Assembly: GCA_949317995.1 (NCBI GenBank)
Contig: OX439049.1
Location: 64,779,247-64,843,246 of the forward strand
Direction: 5' to 3'
Length of the DNA stretch: 64,000 nt
DNA from: Acholoe squamosa
Taxonomy: Eukaryota; Annelida; Polychaeta; Phyllodocida; Polynoidae
The notes beneath the pieces are model-generated. The model worked only from the letters and a program-made list of their open reading frames with translations. It made no database searches and was not told the origin of the DNA. A program made the translations under genes and the position numbers. The number at the start of each line of letters is the position of its first letter. The first letter of the stretch is position 1. Positions 24,801 through 33,735 of this stretch are shown here, in pieces.

Positions 24801-27800
24801 AAGGAGACACCCTGGGGCCCTGCACTTTCAGTCATTTTGGTGGTGCGAATAAGTTTCAAAAATGATGGAAATTTTGTATAAAAGAGGAAGAATTACCGTA
24901 ATCTCCCACGTACAAGACGTGTCCTCTACGCCAAACAAAAGGCTGGTGCGTCTTATAGGATTTCCTCAAGTTGGGGGTGCGTCTTATACGCGGGGTTTTC
25001 CAACATCTCAATTGGTAAAACACCCCAAAAATAGGGTACGCCCACCGTGTGCCGATGACAGCTTGAACTCATAGACCCAGCAGCGCGGCAGCCCGGTCGG
25101 TGTAGAGGCGCTCGGCGGGCATTACGCCGACCGTGTGCCGATGACAGCTTGAACTCATAGCGCCAGCACCGCAGCAGACCGGGAGGTGTCGACGCACTTG
25201 GCAGGTTCAAGCCAACCGTGCGCCGATGACAGCATCTATTAGACTCAACAGGTTGACAATGCGGTGTGGCTTGCCGGGGTGTAGGGAACACGTGGACTGA
25301 TGACAGCATCGACTCATAGCGCTAGCGCCGCGGCAGACCGGGGAATGGTCCGCACGCCTGCCGGGGTGTAGGGAATGCATTGGCCGATGACAGCATCGAC
25401 TCAACAGGTTGACACTATAGACAAAGCGGCATGGCTTGCCGGGTTGTAGGGAACGCATGGGCCGACGACAGCATAGACTTAACATTTCTTTTAAATTTTT
25501 TTTTTGGGGGGGTGGGGGGTGCGTCTTTTACACGAACCCCCCCCCCTGCTGAGTTGCAGGGGGCGTCTTGTACGTTTTTTTTTTTACAAATTGATTCAGC
25601 ATACCGTGAGTTTGGGGAGCGTCTTCTATGCGCACCGCGTCTTCTACGCGGGAGATTACGGTACTTAAAGAATTTGTAGTGCCATTAAAGGAAGAGATGT
25701 AGGGGTCTTGCAGGAAAAGGTATTTCATTACAAAGTTTTGTAAATTTTGAGAAATTTTCAATATTGTACAGACTCAGTTGGTTGGCAGCCATAAGACGCT
25801 TTTTGCCTCCAATGGTGAAGGTATATGATGTTGATTCATGTATCAACTTTCCCGCCCTTTTGGGAAATGTGGTGCGAATAGCGCAGTTTTAACGGGAGTT
25901 ATGCGAATAGTGGCTTGGTGGTGCCAATAACTTGGTGAGGGAGTGCTGATTTTAGACCACAAGCTAGACTTGCTCAAGGCTATTGTTTCATTTCTTTTCG
26001 AGTTACGAGCAATGCAATTTGCTGGTTGGTACAATTTTTATTCCCGTAGCCCAATGAGTTCCCGGGATGGTGCAGTTGATAAGGCTTTGTGGTAATGGTT
26101 ATTGTTATGCTATGTTTATCAATAAGGCTATGATAATGATTATTTTTATTCCTAATAATAATGGTAATTTTTATGCTGTATTTATCTGTGTAGCCCAATG
26201 AGTTCCCGGGGATGGTGCCACTGATACAGAAGTATGTAAACAGTATGGACGACTACGACGTAGATACATGCTGCACCATATCACAGTACCTCAAATTCAT
26301 CAGTGACAGAGCCTCAGGTATGTGGTACCCCTTATGTATGAACCCTTTACACCGTTAACAGTCTGTTAGCATGCTGCATGCTGCATGAATACAGCATAAA
26401 GCTCTGTTAGCATGCTGCATGAAAACAGCATAAAGCTCTGTTAGCATGCTGCATGCTGCATGAATACAGCATAAAGCTCTGTTAGCATGCTGCATGAATA
26501 CAGCATAAAGCTCTGTTAGCATGCTGCATGAATACAGCATAAAGCTCTGTTAGCATGCTGCATGAAAACAGCATAAAGCTCTGTTAGCATGCTGCATGCT
26601 GCATGAATACAGCATAAAGCTCTGTTAGCATGCTGCATGAAAACAGCATAAAGCTCTGTTAGCATGCTGCATGAAAACAGCATAAAGCTCTGTTAGCATC
26701 CTGCATGCTGCATGAATACAGCATAAAGCTCTGTTAGCATGCTGCATGAATACAGCATAAAGCTCTGTTAGCATGCTGCATGAAAACAGCATAAAGCTCT
26801 GTTAGCATGCTGCATGAAAACAGCATAAAGCTCTGTTAGCATGCTGCATGCTGCATGAATACAGCATAAAGCTCTGTTAGCATCCTGCATGAAAACAGCA
26901 TAAAGCTCTGTTAGCATGCTGCATGCTGCATGAATACAGCATAAAGCTCTGTTAGCATGCTGCATGAAAACAGCATAAAGCTCTGTTAGCATGCTGCATG
27001 AATACAGCATAAAGCTCTGTTAGCATCCTGCATGAAAACAGCATAAAGCTCTGTTAGCATGCTGCATGAAAACAGCATAAAGCTCTGTTAGCATGCTGCA
27101 TGCTGCATGAATACAGCATAAAGCTCTGTTAGCATGCTGCATGAAAACAGCATAAAGCTCTGTTAGCATGCTGCATGAAAACAGCATAAAGCTCTTTTAG
27201 CATGCTGCATGAATACAGCCCTTACTTATCTGGGAGGATCCTTATAGAATGATGACAAATTAGTCAGACAGAAAGCTCACTCAACCCCAAAGGGCTTGAT
27301 ATATTCTTTTTTCAGCTTTTGATTCTAAAAAATATACCTACTCACAATACAGTCTAATGGTAAAGCTGAACGATGATTAGTTTGAGCCGACCGTTTCTTC
27401 AAGAGCGGGTCCGGGCCGTTCTGCACGTGTATTATTGGTGTATCATCATTTTGGGAACTTAAAGAAGTTGAGCTGTCATACAAAATTGCTGGTACAAAGT
27501 CTATAGCCATGTGCTCACCTCTAATTTGGTGTGAGCCCCATTCGGCATACCTTGAAGTATCAAACTCAGTCAAAGCATTTGCAGAAACCCATTTGCTTCT
27601 ATGTGAGCCACAGTTTCACTCCATCAGACAGCCACTTATAGAGACTAACATTGATGCCGTAGACAAAGGAGCATGAGGGCACCATGTCACATAGCGAGTT
27701 AGGAAATACAAACTTCTTTATGATATATTGCAGGTAAGCTGAAGACCACGGCACGTTTCCTGCGTGAGTTTGTGACGTCACATGCTGACTACGCCCATGA

Positions 27801-28035
27801 CTCGCGTGTCACGGAGACCATTAACTACGACCTGGTGAAACTGTGCACAGAGATCAGCTCCGGTGCTGCCGACGTCCCGGATCTACTCCCTAAGTACGAC
27901 ACCAAGTCTGCCGAGGTTATTCCTAAGGCTATGAGTAAACAGGAGTGTTATATACATAAAAAGGTGAACGGGCAGCCCGAGTCTGCCACATGTCCTAATA
28001 GTGGGGTACTGGGGGCTCGGGCTGAGGAACAATAG
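15770..28035 (+). CDS. GCLC: glutamate-cysteine ligase catalytic subunit, C-terminal part, six exons
   Basis: Joined exons: 15770-15862, 18341-18445, 19331-19412, 23881-23981, 26194-26317 and 27734-28035 (TAG). They encode about 268 residues, the C-terminal two fifths of an enzyme of about 640 residues; the N-terminal exons lie to the left of the window. The enzyme joins glutamate to cysteine using ATP, the first and rate-limiting step of glutathione synthesis, in the cytosol with the modifier subunit GCLM. Diagnostic stretches are [77 protein letters not shown] and [13 protein letters not shown]. All introns are GT-AG and the phases agree. The least conserved parts are the linker at the third/fourth exon junction ([17 protein letters not shown]) and the tail after NYDLV, as expected for this family. 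Confidence 0.95.
15863..16361. other. GCLC: GCLC intron, nothing recognised
   Basis: This is AT-rich intron sequence with A and T homopolymer runs (for example near 15990 and 16105). I see no exon or repeat. Confidence 0.6.
16362..16528. repeat. long imperfect hairpin (foldback element)
   Basis: The left arm (16362-16432, with gcaaatgtccat, agggaataaatttgcatcgt and attcaccgaggtgaggc) pairs with the right arm (16449-16528) around a loop near 16433-16448. About 70 bp of stem are visible. It lies in the GCLC intron. Confidence 0.85.
16665..17079 (-). mobile_element. solo LTR, 415 bp, inverted relative of the 12036-12454 LTR
   Basis: Read on the minus strand it starts TGTAGGGGTATG and ends CACTACA. 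It has a TATA-like tatataagg at about 16886-16878 and AATAAA at 16746-16741. It is flanked by the 4-bp repeat CTAA (16661-16664 and 17080-17083). Termini, layout and target-site length match the LTR at 12036-12454. It lies in the GCLC intron, antisense. Confidence 0.8.
17153..17312. repeat. TTAA-ended foldback element, copy 1
   Basis: Terminal inverted arms (taaccctttaagggccgctg against the tail ccttaaaggattaa) enclose nested inverted motifs with gcatcatgcccattgg and cagcacttcattgg. The whole unit can fold into one long hairpin. Similar units lie at 19434, 28269, 29819, 43752, 58702, 60797 and 63765. Confidence 0.9.
17328..18310. repeat. 34-bp minisatellite, about 29 copies
   Basis: The unit is cacgttttgacattggcgtg followed by tatgagtagatcag. 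The array ends about 30 bp before the GCLC exon at 18341, so it supplies the distal part of the acceptor region of that intron. Confidence 0.97.
18341..18445 (+). CDS. GCLC: GCLC exon b (35 codons, phase 0-0)
   Basis: Acceptor tttattgcag ends at 18340 and donor gtataa starts at 18446. The exon encodes [20 protein letters not shown] and continues [15 protein letters not shown], matching the family closely. Its last 32 bp form the first copy of a 67-bp tandem repeat. Confidence 0.96.
18414..18700. repeat. 67-bp tandem repeat containing the exon b 3' end and donor site
   Basis: Copies start at 18414, 18481, 18548 and 18615, exactly 67 bp apart, and a degraded fifth starts near 18682. Each contains the last codons of exon b (aaactaaacctgctcattcc) plus a gtatcac donor-like site. 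Only the first copy is joined to the full exon. Confidence 0.95.
18701..19330. other. GCLC: GCLC intron, nothing recognised
   Basis: This is AT-rich intron sequence without repeats or coding signal up to the acceptor ataccgtag at 19330. Confidence 0.6.
19331..19412 (+). CDS. GCLC: GCLC exon c (27 codons + 1 nt)
   Basis: Acceptor ataccgtag ends at 19330 and donor gtggga starts at 19413. The exon encodes [20 protein letters not shown] followed by FRKEVIT. It ends in phase 1; the split codon is completed by aa of the next exon. Confidence 0.93.
19434..19693. repeat. TTAA-ended foldback element, copy 2
   Basis: This is the same family as 17153-17312 but longer (about 260 bp). An extra nested block around 19545-19590 carries ccctacggggttgatcagat. 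It begins with aattaagggctgctgatgca and ends ctttaaagggttaa. It sits 20 bp inside the GCLC intron, just behind the donor of exon c. Confidence 0.88.
19797..19850. repeat. single inverted copy of the 48-bp minisatellite unit
   Basis: The sequence agaagtgagggatacaatca tggttctaacccc is the reverse complement of the unit repeated from 19928 to 20886. About 75 bp separate it from the array. Confidence 0.85.
19928..20886. repeat. 48-bp minisatellite, about 20 copies
   Basis: The unit is accatgattgtatccctcac followed by ttctaatagaactcggaaaggggttaga. Because 48 is divisible by three, both strands stay open as 16-residue repeats (for example [16 protein letters not shown]). I treat those frames as non-coding: they lie in a GCLC intron and have no flanking gene structure. 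Confidence 0.96.
21061..21200. repeat. palindromic short repeats (ggtatccatt / aatggatacc type)
   Basis: Repeated blocks of attggatacctgtatgtaca and ggtatccattagtaatacat occur at 21075-21180, with relatives at 22035-22110. Each block is partly self-complementary. Confidence 0.75.
21311..21425 (-). repeat. tRNA-like SINE fragment
   Basis: On the minus strand there is an A-box-like tgtggcgcactgcatagg, then about 30 bp later a B-box-like ggtttgagccctgcc. These are RNA polymerase III internal promoter elements of tRNA-derived SINEs. No tail or target duplication was identified. Confidence 0.5.
21477..21850. repeat. GC-rich diverged repeats with a tRNA-like core on the + strand
   Basis: The blocks gccgagacgggcgctg, gctgtccgctgctgggcg and gacgaggtgt recur at about 21477-21540, 21640-21735 and 21750-21842. 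Within them 21549-21620 reads gtggtctagtggttagcgca (A-box-like), then gggtcgagtcacgg (B-box-like). This fits a SINE inserted in or forming part of the repeat. Confidence 0.55.
22123..22282. repeat. 80-bp tandem duplication
   Basis: The block starting atgaatacccaaatgtacag is present at 22123 and again at 22203, almost unchanged. A truncated third start is at 22283. Confidence 0.9.
22300..23880. other. GCLC: GCLC intron, no gene; local palindromes and short repeats
   Basis: Palindromic agatgagatctcatctg-type sequences lie at 22680-22780. A run of short tcagggaaag-type repeats lies at 22976-23180. From about 23190 to 23880 I see nothing. Confidence 0.6.
23881..23981 (+). CDS. GCLC: GCLC exon d (2 nt + 33 codons)
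   Basis: Acceptor attcatacag ends at 23880 and donor gtaagc starts at 23982. The exon encodes a variable, Cys/Glu-rich linker ([20 protein letters not shown]) and then the conserved [13 protein letters not shown]. Confidence 0.92.
23982..24726. other. GCLC: GCLC intron, nothing recognised
   Basis: I see no exon or repeat here until the duplicated acceptor copy at 24716-24757. Confidence 0.55.
24727..24757 (+). repeat. intronic partial copy of GCLC exon e 5' end, with acceptor (decoy 1)
   Basis: After an AG acceptor (ttattcctatag) comes cccaatgaattcccggggat, nearly the first 20 bases of exon e, and then unrelated sequence (aataaggctatgtgataatg). The copy cannot supply the exon. Confidence 0.85.
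24894..25663. mobile_element. TIR element, 770 bp, with internal minisatellite
   Basis: The ends taccgtaatctcccacgta and tacgcgggagattacggta form terminal inverted repeats. The arms continue with variants of aagacg/cgtctt. Inside, 25030-25480 holds diverged direct repeats around gccgatgacagc and gcggcagaccggg. No transposase is visible. TA is present at both outer ends, as in Tc1/mariner-type target sites, but the family is not determined. It lies in the GCLC intron between exons d and e. Confidence 0.8.
25664..26034. other. GCLC: GCLC intron, nothing recognised
   Basis: I see no coding or repeat signal apart from short ggtggtgcgaataac-like repeats near 25870-25930. Confidence 0.55.
26050..26079 (+). 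repeat. intronic partial copy of GCLC exon e 5' end, with acceptor (decoy 2)
   Basis: Acceptor cccgtag (to 26049) is followed by cccaatgagttcccgggatg. This is the start of exon e with one G missing, so the copy would shift frame. It then continues aaggctttgtggtaatgg, like the tail of decoy 1. Confidence 0.85.
26194..26317 (+). CDS. GCLC: GCLC exon e (41 codons + 1 nt)
   Basis: Acceptor tctgtgtag ends at 26193 and donor gtatgt starts at 26318. The exon encodes [20 protein letters not shown] followed by [21 protein letters not shown]. It matches the FPGLIP and VDTRC..ILNYL..I..RASG region of animal GCLC. Confidence 0.95.
26362..27219. repeat. mixed 34/41-bp minisatellite, about 23 copies
   Basis: The unit is gcatgctgcatgaaaacagc followed by ataaagctctgtta. 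Some copies carry an extra 7-bp tgctgca, giving 41 bp. It lies in the last GCLC intron. Open frames of [13 protein letters not shown] type on the minus strand are repeat artefacts. Confidence 0.96.
27220..27733. other. GCLC: last GCLC intron, nothing recognised
   Basis: I see no repeat or additional exon before the acceptor atatattgcag at 27733. Confidence 0.6.
27734..28035 (+). CDS. GCLC: GCLC terminal exon f with stop codon
   Basis: After acceptor atattgcag the bases gt complete the glycine codon split with exon e. The exon then encodes [29 protein letters not shown] and a poorly conserved tail ending GARAEEQ and TAG (28033-28035). The open frame beginning at an internal ATG (27772) is part of this exon and not a separate small gene. 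Confidence 0.95.
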
Positions 28036-28531
28036 TGTGCACAGCCTGAGTGCTAACAATGAGTGGGCTAAAAGGGGGCCCTCACCAAGGGACTGTGGGG
28101 TGCGGGATGTTGATTTACACTGCGGATGTGGTTGTTACACTGTGATTGTTACAAATATTGAATGTTGGCAGTATTGGATGTAAGTGGTCTTTTAGTTACT
28201 AATGAAGTATTCATTGAAGCCCTAAAATAGTCATGATCAAAGGGCATGATGCGCTAAACTATGGTGCTTTAACCCTTTAAGGGTCGCTGATGCAGGAGTG
28301 CATCATGCCTATGATGCACCAATGAAGTGCTGGTGAGTCTGCTCACCAGCACTTCATTGGTGCATCATGATGACCTTCCCTGAAAGTATCAATTCAAAAG
28401 GGTTGACATGATGCATTGATGCATTAGCGCCTTTAAAGTGTTACAGCGTCAATTACGTATGGACATCCTGCGTATTAGTGTCGCTGTGACTGATACTTGT
28501 ATATATGTATTTGATGAATCCAGAGAATAAA
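28036..28531 (+). other. GCLC: GCLC 3' UTR with a foldback element
   Basis: The first good poly(A) signal, AATAAA, is at 28526-28531; another is at 28644-28649. The inferred UTR contains the foldback element at 28269-28443. The transcript end is inferred, not observed. Confidence 0.6.
28269..28443. repeat. TTAA-ended foldback element, copy 3 (in GCLC 3' UTR)
   Basis: It starts ttaaccctttaagggtcgct and ends gcctttaaagtgtta. The inner arms tgcaccaatgaagtgctggt and accagcacttcattggtgca are exact complements. Confidence 0.9.
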
Positions 28532-29348
28532 GGTGCCATCAAAACGACACATGTTAACAAATTATTGTATCTATGCGATATATTAATTAATCACTTTACA
28601 CCAACTGCATGCAATGATTTCACATAGAAATGTACCTATCAGGAATAAAGTGTAAGCGCAGAAAGTCTAATTGGATTAACTCTTTGAGAGCAACTAATGT
28701 ATGAATGTATCATTCTGACCATACAGGTCCACTTTTATAAACCGGTAGGGTCGGCATGATCCATGAATGTTTTAGAAGCTGTAGAGGGTATTGTTTTTTC
28801 CTACTGAGGTTAGGACATTATTATTGTTAATGACAAAGACTGATTTCTATTCCACGGGCATTACTCCGATCACCAAAGGGTTGTTAGTGGAATGTAGGCA
28901 GCACCAAAGTGCACATTGACACCAGCTTTAACCTAACATTCATTATTACATAGAGAAGCTTTCACTGCACACCAAGAAATCACACGATTCAATAAGGGAC
29001 CGAAGTGTTCACAGCAAGATTAACAAATGGCGGAAAAATTAGTCTGGCACTCAAATGTAGGTCACAGTGGTGAGAGATAGGGCCACAATTTTCCTTAAGA
29101 TTTTAGAAGCCCTGTTACTGGATTTTTTCGTGGAGATTCTTTGAAATGATATGTGTCAATATTTGGTCTGGAGGCCCTTTGAAAATTGTATAAAACTTAA
29201 GAAGATATCTTGAGTTAGGTTGAAGCCCCTATCCCTTCAGCATTATGACCTACTTACGGCTGGCAAGGTAATGTCATAAAACGCCCCTGTTCGAGGATAA
29301 AATCAGAGTCCCACGGAAATCACTTTGGCTCCCTATGTATCATTGTAG
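28532..29348. other. intergenic, nothing recognised
   Basis: I see no repeat or convincing exon in this interval. Confidence 0.5.
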
Positions 29349-29448
29349 GCGCACTGTCTCAGAGCTTGGCATATACCCGCTTCTACCTGTGGCGGAGGAA
29401 ATTTACAATCATCGACTATCCCTATAAGTGTCTCTACCTCAGGAGCTG
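29349..29448 (+). CDS. candidate orphan exon, unknown product
   Basis: A 100-bp stretch has a good acceptor (tatcattgtag to 29348) and donor (gtatgt at 29449) and one open frame, with GALSQSLAYTRFYLWRRKFT followed by IIDYPYKCLYLRSW. Its aromatic/basic composition looks protein-like, unlike the flanking AT-rich DNA. I do not recognise the family and found no neighbouring exon, so it could be a lone exon of a long-intron gene, a decayed gene or chance. Confidence 0.3.
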
Positions 29449-29818
29449 GTATGTTTGAATTTTAAAGTGTTTGTCAGGAAAGAAATACAAAGAGACCAGA
29501 TCATGTGAAAGAGATATTTTGTAAAACACTATGTAATATTTCATTCTCTTCACCATTTTATAGAATATGAAGTTTTCCTTATTATGTCTGATTCAGGTTT
29601 TTGTGAAGAGCCTTGTTCCACCATGATTCATGCCTTAGTTGTTTTTTATTTATGTGTATACACTCATTCTGCAATCACTACGCCTCCAACTTCAAGACTC
29701 ACCTACACATTCTATATCAGTCACGACTGAGGCCAAAGATGTATCATATCGAGATTTGTTTTTATGACAGGGTTTTCGACGGCCAGTATAAAGTCTGCTA
29801 GATTTGGGGAATCAAACA
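29449..29818. other. intergenic, nothing recognised
   Basis: I see no supported feature. The 62-codon frame at 29613 has no protein-like character. Confidence 0.5.
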
Positions 29819-30077
29819 TTAACCTTTTAACGGCTGCTGATGCATTAATGTATCATGCTTATTGGTCGTCATGATGCATGAATGCAGCCCTGGTGAGTAA
29901 CTCACCAGGGCTGCATTTTCAAAAGCATCATGCCAACCCTGCAGGGTTTATGTACACCCAGAGGGTCGGCATGATGCTCCAATGAAGCACTGGTGAGCAG
30001 TCTCGCCACTTCATTGGTGCATCATGATGAGCAATGGGCATGATGCACTCCTACATTAGCGGCCCTTGAAGGGTTAA
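29819..30077. repeat. TTAA-ended foldback element, copy 4
   Basis: It starts ttaaccttttaacggctgct and ends cggcccttgaagggttaa. The nested blocks are ccaaccctgcagggtt and accctgcagg / ccagagggtcggc, as in the longer members. Confidence 0.9.
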
Positions 30078-30430
30078 CCTTTATTTCAAGCAGGAACACA
30101 CTTTGAGAGTAAACCAATAAATATCACACAATGATATGACATCAATTATTATGTAAATAATTCAATAAAACACTGGGAAGGAAGCTAACAGTTAATGTGT
30201 TGTGTGTGGGTACTTTGCTAAAGGTCCCACCAGATATGGGTAAAGGAATTATTGATGGAATAAATTCATGAAACAAGTCATTGTCTTTCTGCTTGTCTTT
30301 GTAAGTAGGTAAGTCAGTAAGCTTGCAATCCAGCAGTACTCTCCATACTTAACATCTCATATTTAGATAAAATGTGAGGCAGAATATATATCGATTCAAA
30401 GTCATGATAGGTACCATGATTAACCACCCT

Positions 30431-33400
30431 GTACCTTAACTCTACCACTCTCTCCTTCACTGTTTCTGTCTGTCACCCTGTACTCTAAGTCAACCACTCT
30501 CTCCTTCACGGTTTGTCTGTCACCCTGTACTCTAAGTCAACCACTCTCTCCTTCTGTTTCCATCTGTCACCCTGTACTCTAACTCTACCACTCTCTCCTT
30601 CTGTTTCCATCTGTCACCCTGTACTCTAACTCTACCACTCTCTCCTTCACTGTTTCCATCTGTCACCCTGTGCTCTAACTCTACCACTCTCTCCTTCACT
30701 GTTTCCATCTGTCACCCTGTACTCTAAGTCTACTACTCTCTCCTTCTGTTTCCATCTGTCACCCTGTACTCTAAGTCAACCACTCTCTCCTTCACGGTTT
30801 CTGTCTGTCACCCTGTACTCTAATTCAACCACTCTCTCCTTCACGGTTTGTCTGTCACCCTGTACTCTAAGTCTACCACTCTCTCCTTCACGGTTTCTGT
30901 CACCTTGTACTCTAAGTCAACCACTCTCTCCTTCACTGTTTCGGTCTGTCACCCTGTACTCTAAGTCAACCACTCTCTCCTTCACGGTTTCTGTCTGTCA
31001 CCCTGTACTCTAATTCAACCACTCTCTCCTTCACGGTTTCTGTCTGTCACCCTGTACTCTAAGTCAACCACTCTCTCCTTCACGGTTTCTGTCTGTCACC
31101 CTGTACTCTAAGTCAACCACTCTCTCCTTAACGGTTTCTGTCTGTCACCCTGTACTCTAAGTCAACCACTCTCTCCTTCATTGTTCCCATCTGTCACCCT
31201 GTACTCTGTCTACCACTCTCTCCTGTTTTCATCTGTCACCTTGTACTCTTAGTCAACCACTCTCTCCTGTTTCCATCTGTCACCCTGTACTCTTAGTCAA
31301 CCACTCTCTCCTTCACTGTTTCCATCTGTCACCCTGTACTCTAAGTCAACCACTCTCTCCTGTTTCCATCTGTCACCCTGTTCTCTAACCCTACCACTCT
31401 CTCCTTCTGTTTCCATCTGTCACCCTGTGCTCTAACCCTACCACTCTCTCCTTCTGTATCCATCTGTCACCCTGTACTCTAACCGTACCACTCTCTCCTT
31501 CTGTTTCCATCTGTCACCCTGTGCTCTAACTCTACCACTCTGTCCTGTTTCCATCTGTCACCCTGTACTCTAAGTCAACCACTGTCTCCTTCTATTTCCA
31601 TCTGACACCCTGTGCTCTAACTCTACCACTCTCTCCTGTTTCCATCTGTCACCCTGTACTCTTAGTCAACCACTCTCTCCTTCACGGTTTCTGTCTGTCA
31701 CCCTGTACTCTAAGTCAACCACTCTCTCCTTCACGGTTTCTGTCTGTCACCCTGTACTCTTAGTCAACCACTCTCTCCTTCACGGTTTCTGTCTGTCACC
31801 CTGTACTCTAAGTCTACCATTCTCTCTTGTTTCCATCTGTCACCCTGTACTCTAAGTCAACCACTCTCTCCTTCTGTTTCCATCTGTCACCCTGTGCTCT
31901 AACTCTACCACTCTCTCCTGTTTCCATCTGTCACCTTGTACTCTTAGTCAACCACTCTCTCCTGTTTCCATCTGTCACCCTGTACTCTTAGTCAACCACT
32001 CTCTCCTTCACTGTTTCCATCTGTCACCCTGTACTCTAAGTCAACCACTCTCTCCTGTTTCCATCTGTCACCCTGTTCTCTAACCCTACCACTCTCTCCT
32101 TATGTTTCCATCTGTCACCCTGTGCTCTAACCCTACCACTCTCTCCTTCTGTATCCATCTGTCACCCTGTACTCTAACCGTACCACTCTCTCCTTCTATT
32201 TCCATCTGTCACCCTGTGCTTTAACTCTACCACTCTGTCCTGTTTCCATCTGTCACCCTGTACTCTAAGTCAACCACTGTCTCCTATTTCCATCTGTCAC
32301 CCTGTGCTCTAACTCTACCACTCTCTCCTGTTTCCATCTGTCACCCTGTACTCTAAGTTAACCACTCTCTCCTTCACTGTTTCCAACTGTCACCCTGTAC
32401 TCTAAGTCAACCACTCTCTCCTTCACGGTTTCTGTCTGTCACCCTGTACTCTAACTCTACCACTCTCTCCTTCTGTTTCCATCTGTCACCATGTACTCTA
32501 ACTCTACCACTCTCTGCTTCACTGTTTTCATCTGTCACCCTGTACTCTAAGTCAACCACTCTCTCCTTCACTGTTCCCATCTGTCACCCTGTACTCTTAA
32601 GTCAACCACTCTCTCCTTCACTGTTTCCATCTGTCGCCCTGTACTCTAACTCTACCACTCTCTCCTTCTGTATCCATCTGTCACCCTGTACTCTAACCGT
32701 ACCACTCTCTCCGTTTCCATCTGTCACCCTGTACTCTAAGTCTACCACTCTCTCCTGTTTCCATCTGTCACCCTGTACTCTTAGTCAACCACTCTCTCCT
32801 TCACGGTTTCTGTCTGTCACCCTGTACTCTAAGTCAACCACTCTCTCATTCTGTTTCCATCTGTCACCCTGTATAAGTCTACCACTCTCTCCTTCACTGT
32901 TTCCATCTGTCACCCTGTAATCTTACTCTACCATTCTCTCCTGTTTCCATCTGTCGCCCTGTACTCTAACTCTACCACTCTCTCCTTCACTGTTTCCATC
33001 TGTCACCCTGTGCTCTAACTCTACTACTCTCTCCTTCACTGTTTCCATCTGTCACCCTGTACTCTAAGTCAACCACTCTCTCCTTCACTGTTTCTATCTG
33101 TCGCCCTGTACTCTAACTCTACCACTCTCTCCTTCACTGTTTCCATCTGTTACCCTGTACTCTAAGTCAACCACTCTCTCCTTCACTGTTTCCATCTGTC
33201 GCCCTGTACTCTAACTCTACCACTCTCTCCTTCACTGTTTCCATCTGTCACCCTGTGCTCTAACTCTACCACTCTCTCCTTCACTGTTTCCATCTGTCAC
33301 CCTGTACTCTAACTCTACCACTCTCTCCTTCACTGTTTCCATCTGTCACCCTGTACTCTAACTCTACCACTCTCTCCTTCACTGTTTCCATCTGTCACCC

Positions 33401-33735
33401 TGTAATCTTACTCTACCATTCTCTCCTGTTTCCATCTGTCGCCCTGTACTCTAACTCTATCACTCTCTCCTTCACTGTTTCCATCTGTCACCCTGTACTC
33501 TAAGTCTACCACTCTCTCCTTCACTGTTTCCATCTGTCACCCTGTACTCTAACTCTACCACTCTCTCCTTCACTGTTTCCATCTGTCACCCTGTGCTCTA
33601 ACTCTACCACTCTCTCCTTCACTGTTTCCATCTGTCACCTTGTACTCTAAGTCTACCACTCTCTCCTTCACTGTTTCCATCTGTCACCATGTACTCTAAG
33701 TCAACCACTCTCTCCCTCACTGTTTCCATCTGTGG
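30431..33735. repeat. pyrimidine-rich minisatellite, units of about 43-49 bp, about 70 copies
   Basis: The unit is tctgtcaccctgtactctaa followed by ctctaccactctctccttcactgtttcca. Length variants lack cttcac. Nearly all purine sits on the other strand. The array lies downstream of GCLC and has no open frame of note. Confidence 0.97.

Noticed and set aside
26355..27010. [13 protein letters not shown] repeat proteins on the minus strand
   Set aside because: Artefacts of the 34/41-bp minisatellite in the last GCLC intron.
27772..28035. Separate 87-residue gene
   Set aside because: The frame continues upstream to the acceptor at 27733 and is the last exon of GCLC.
28001..28183. 60-codon frame over the GCLC stop
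   Set aside because: Out of phase with the exon and running into the 3' UTR, with no supporting features.
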